Assembly (NCBI GenBank): GCA_030612185.1 | Contig: JAUWOI010000194.1 | Span: 1 to 7,699, forward strand | Direction: 5' to 3' | Source of the DNA: Anaerolineae bacterium | GTDB taxonomy: Bacteria > Chloroflexota > Anaerolineae > B4-G1 | Length of the DNA: 7,699 nucleotides | In this document: one piece after another, positions 5,914-7,699 of the stretch | Numbering within the stretch: position 1 is the stretch's first letter | Layout of the letters: every line of letters begins with the position of its first letter | Program-made: the position numbers and the translations under genes | Notes under the pieces: model-generated | Databases searched by the model: none | Seen by the model: only the letters and a program-made list of their open reading frames with translations | What the model was told of the DNA's origin: nothing

Positions 5914-6609
5914 ATGCCTCACATTTTGATCATTGACGATGACGTAGACATACTCCGCATGCTGAAACTTGCCCTGACCGGTAACGGCTTCGATGTCACT
6001 ATGGCCGCCTCCGGGCTCGACGGTCTACGTCGTGCTTACGATATACACCCCGACGGCATCATCCTGGACGTTATGATGCCTATGCACGACGGCTTTGAGA
6101 TCTGCCGCCGCCTGCGCGAGATGACCGAGGTCCCCATTATCTTTCTCACCGCCAGGGGGACTGTGGATGACATCGTGCGCGGGTTGGCGCTCGGCGCCGA
6201 TGACTACGTCACCAAGCCTTTTAACGAGAAAGAACTCATCTCTCGCCTGGTGGCCTCCCTGCGGCGTGCCGCCAACAAAGACGAGACTCCCGACATACTC
6301 GTTTTCACCCAGGGGGCCTTCGTGCTGGACCGCTCTCGCCGTCACGCTGTGGTTGGTAGCGAGATTGTCCATCTGACTCCAACCGAATTCGAGGTTCTCG
6401 ACTACCTCGTGCGCCACGCCGGCAAGGTCCTCAGCCGGGATGCCATCCTGACCCGCGTGTGGGGCCCAGAGTACCTGGGCGAGACAGAGTTAGTCAAACA
6501 GTTCATCTACCGGCTGCGCCAGAAGATCGAGGCCAACCCTCGCAAGCCCTGTTTCATCCACACCGTCCCCAGCACCGGCTACTTCTTCGAGGCCGAGGAT
6601 AGAGCCTAG
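5914..6609 (+). CDS. OmpR/PhoB-family response regulator
   Basis: The 231-residue protein has a receiver domain (about 1-118): the acidic pair D8/D9 in ILIIDDD, phospho-acceptor D52 in IILDVMMP, T79 in FLTAR, and K101 in DDYVTKPF. A winged-helix DNA-binding domain follows (about 130-228), with LTPTEFEVLDYLVRHAGKVL (154-173), the recognition-helix region ETELVKQFIYRLRQKIE, and the wing IHTVPSTGYFF. All residues needed for phosphorylation are present. ATG 5914 begins the canonical receiver start MPHILIIDDD; AAGGAG (5895-5900) is 13 bases upstream, longer than usual. An in-frame TTG at 5878 would add 12 residues without a ribosome binding site. No kinase gene adjoins it on this strand, so it is an orphan here. 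The membrane sensor at the left edge is a possible but unproven partner. Confidence 0.93.
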   Translation: MPHILIIDDDVDILRMLKLALTGNGFDVTMAASGLDGLRRAYDIHPDGIILDVMMPMHDGFEICRRLREMTEVPIIFLTARGTVDDIVRGLALGADDYVTKPFNEKELISRLVASLRRAANKDETPDILVFTQGAFVLDRSRRHAVVGSEIVHLTPTEFEVLDYLVRHAGKVLSRDAILTRVWGPEYLGETELVKQFIYRLRQKIEANPRKPCFIHTVPSTGYFFEAEDRA

Positions 6610-6669
6610 CCTCTCCTCTGCCCCATCAGCCGCTTCCCAGGCTCTCAGCCCTATTCTGCACGAAAATCA

Positions 6670-7122
6670 TTAGGGTCTGGTGACTGACCACGCGAAATCC
6701 TGGAGACCCGTCTTGGAAAGGCCAAGATCCCCTTGAGCGTTGAGGTTGTCAAAGTAGCCCTGTACATCAGGTTGGCTGTAAAAGACTGACGCAAGAATCC
6801 CGAATACCAGGGAAGCCACATTGCCAAACAGAATGCAGCATATCTCCAGTATGGCAATCACCTGAGCTGGTTGCGTCGGCCTGGGCGGATTGGACAGCAG
6901 CCGTGCCGCGTATGTGATCTCAAAGATGCCTAGCACGAGTGGCAAGATCGTTACCGGAGCATATGGGAGACCGATTCCAAGCGTCCCCGTCACTGCGCCG
7001 GCCGCTAGTCCTAAAGCCCACAGGATATTCAGGATGCCACTGATGAGTGTCATCGCACTGATGGCAGTTACTGTACCCGGCTTCGAGCGGGCACCCTCTA
7101 GGTAAGCATACCCTTGACTCAT
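6670..7122 (-). CDS. Small integral membrane protein of unknown function
   Basis: I do not recognise a named family. The 150-residue product has a short polar N-terminus (MSQGYAYLEGARSKPGT), then three or four hydrophobic segments: about 17-45 (long enough for a helical hairpin), 54-75 and 87-114. The tail of about 36 residues is polar. ATG 7122 is well supported: AAAGGAG lies upstream with six bases between GGAG (7129-7132) and the ATG. The gene converges with the response regulator (60-base gap 6610-6669, in which I see no clear terminator). Its GC content looks lower than that of the genes to the left. The membrane location follows from the sequence; a role cannot be stated. Confidence 0.75.
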   Translation of the reverse strand: MSQGYAYLEGARSKPGTVTAISAMTLISGILNILWALGLAAGAVTGTLGIGLPYAPVTILPLVLGIFEITYAARLLSNPPRPTQPAQVIAILEICCILFGNVASLVFGILASVFYSQPDVQGYFDNLNAQGDLGLSKTGLQDFAWSVTRP

Positions 7123-7145
7123 AGAAATCTCCTTTCACTTAGCAA

Positions 7146-7176
7146 ACTATAGACCTTCAGGTAATGTTTTGGACAA
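7146..7176 (-). promoter_or_regulatory. Possible promoter of the small membrane protein gene
   Basis: On the minus strand TATAGT (7146-7151) matches five of six -10 consensus bases. The best -35 is TTGTCC (7171-7176), at a 19-base spacing that is longer than ideal. The predicted start near 7139 would give a leader of about 17 bases that includes the ribosome binding site. Confidence 0.35.
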
Positions 7177-7414
7177 TAGGACTTGAGACATCTCTTACAA
7201 TACTATTCATAGCATACCATAGCTATTCGTACCTTGCCAAATGCTTTAGGAACGTATCTGAAATGGTTCTCCAACGCTGGGCGTTGCAGCAGATACATCT
7301 GGCAGATCAGCAAGCGTGAAAATCGGATTGCGCCTATTCTCTCCTTATGCTACTATTCTTGCTCGCAGCCAACTGCTGAACCGGCCTCGTAGGCCACTTG
7401 CCTGCTCAACGGTC
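7177..7414. other. AT-rich stretch without a recognisable gene
   Basis: I see no open frame of useful length, no tRNA-like T-loop and no long repeat. Only short hairpins occur: CAACGC-TGG-GCGTTG (7272-7286) and GGCCT-CGT-AGGCC (7383-7395). The line 7201-7260 counts about 38% GC, clearly below the genes to the left. An unrecognised small RNA cannot be excluded, since a strong terminator-like hairpin ends the stretch on the plus strand. Confidence 0.5.
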
Positions 7415-7450
7415 AAAGAGCCCCGGAGATTGATGCTCCGGGGCTCTTTT
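7415..7450. terminator. Strong rho-independent terminator, possibly bidirectional
   Basis: AAAGAGCCCCGGAG (7415-7428) pairs perfectly with CTCCGGGGCTCTTT (7436-7449) around the seven-base loop ATTGATG. On the plus strand the GC stem is followed by TTTTCTAACTTT, a good terminator tail. On the minus strand it is followed by TTTGACC, a weaker one. The only identified gene that could need it is the minus-strand fragment ending at 7524, about 75 bases away; no plus-strand gene is visible upstream. Confidence 0.8.
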
Positions 7451-7463
7451 CTAACTTTGCACG

Positions 7464-7510
7464 GCGATCACGGTTCTACGTGATTGCACCGACGGTCTGC
7501 TAGTGCAGAC
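7464..7510. other. Two adjacent hairpins next to the terminator
   Basis: GCGATCACG (7464-7472) pairs with CGTGATTGC (7479-7487) with one G-U pair and a six-base loop. GTCTGC (7495-7500) pairs with GCAGAC (7505-7510) around TAGT. Together with the terminator they form three consecutive stems between the stop at 7524 and base 7415 on the minus strand. Confidence 0.5.
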
Positions 7511-7523
7511 GCTTCAGTCGTCA

Positions 7524-7699
7524 TCACGTTCGATAGTCGTCAATCAGCCGATGATTTGACCGGTGTCCTTCACAGAGGTTGTTTATTGGGCACTCGGAGC
7601 AGCGAGGTTCAGAGTGATTGAAGCAATATGTTGTTCCGATATGGATTAGACCTTCATCAAAGTCGGCAACTCCCAACTTTGTGGAGGGGAAAGCCATCA
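7524..7699 (-). CDS. C-terminal fragment of an endonuclease III-like (HhH-GPD) iron-sulfur protein
   Basis: Reverse-strand translation from the right edge gives an open frame ending at TGA 7524-7526. From the ATG at 7697 (two bases from the edge, so perhaps only an internal Met) it reads 57 residues. They include LIHIGTTYCFNHSEPRCSEC followed by PINNLC: four cysteines spaced C-x7-C-x2-C-x5-C with a Cys-Pro in the third position. This strongly resembles the [4Fe-4S] loop that ends endonuclease III and MutY-type DNA glycosylases, preceded as there by a helix ending in a Leu-Ile-x-x-Gly motif. The usual first spacing is x6, here x7. The catalytic helix-hairpin-helix part lies outside the window, so glycosylase activity cannot be judged. 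The terminator hairpin at 7415-7450 lies downstream of it. Confidence 0.6.
   Translation of the reverse strand, partial: MAFPSTKLGVADFDEGLIHIGTTYCFNHSEPRCSECPINNLCEGHRSNHRLIDDYRT

Noticed and set aside
7177..7414. tRNA or tmRNA gene
   Set aside because: No GGTTCRA-type T-loop, acceptor stem or CCA end was found on either strand.

Overview
The window looks like a piece of a moderately GC-rich bacterial chromosome, most likely from the Chloroflexota (Anaerolineae-type). That placement is inferred from the gene types (a 7TM-type membrane sensor with a GAF domain, a membrane-anchored spermidine-synthase-like protein, a TIGR01906/DUF1461 membrane protein) and from short heptamer tandem repeats at gene junctions. 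No rRNA or other phylogenetic marker is present to prove it.

Layout. From 3335 down to the left edge, four genes run on the minus strand in close succession: a YraN/UPF0102 nuclease-like protein, miaA (tRNA dimethylallyltransferase), a GNAT N-acetyltransferase, and a long membrane sensor with a GAF domain that leaves the window at base 1. A divergent promoter region (about 3336-3483) with a near-symmetric inverted repeat separates them from three plus-strand genes. These are a seven-helix membrane protein fused to a spermidine-synthase-like domain (3484-5049, probably leaderless), a TIGR01906/DUF1461 four-helix membrane protein (5114-5830), and an OmpR/PhoB-type response regulator with its own promoter (5914-6609). 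A small minus-strand membrane protein of unknown function (6670-7122) converges on the regulator. From about 7123 the DNA becomes much more AT-rich. It contains no complete gene, a strong hairpin terminator, two further hairpins, and at the right edge the C-terminal end of a minus-strand protein with an endonuclease III-like iron-sulfur cysteine cluster.

How it fits together. The leftward operon mixes housekeeping functions (tRNA modification, YraN) with an acetyltransferase and a sensor. The rightward genes are mostly envelope proteins followed by a response regulator with no adjacent kinase gene on its strand. I did not find a clear, complete, previously undescribed multi-gene system. The most unusual content is non-coding: degenerate 7-bp (once 8-bp) tandem repeats at four gene junctions. 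One of them forms a perfect 26-bp inverted repeat that contains the stop codon of one gene and can also pair with the ribosome binding site of the next. Another, in the miaA leader, may be translated.
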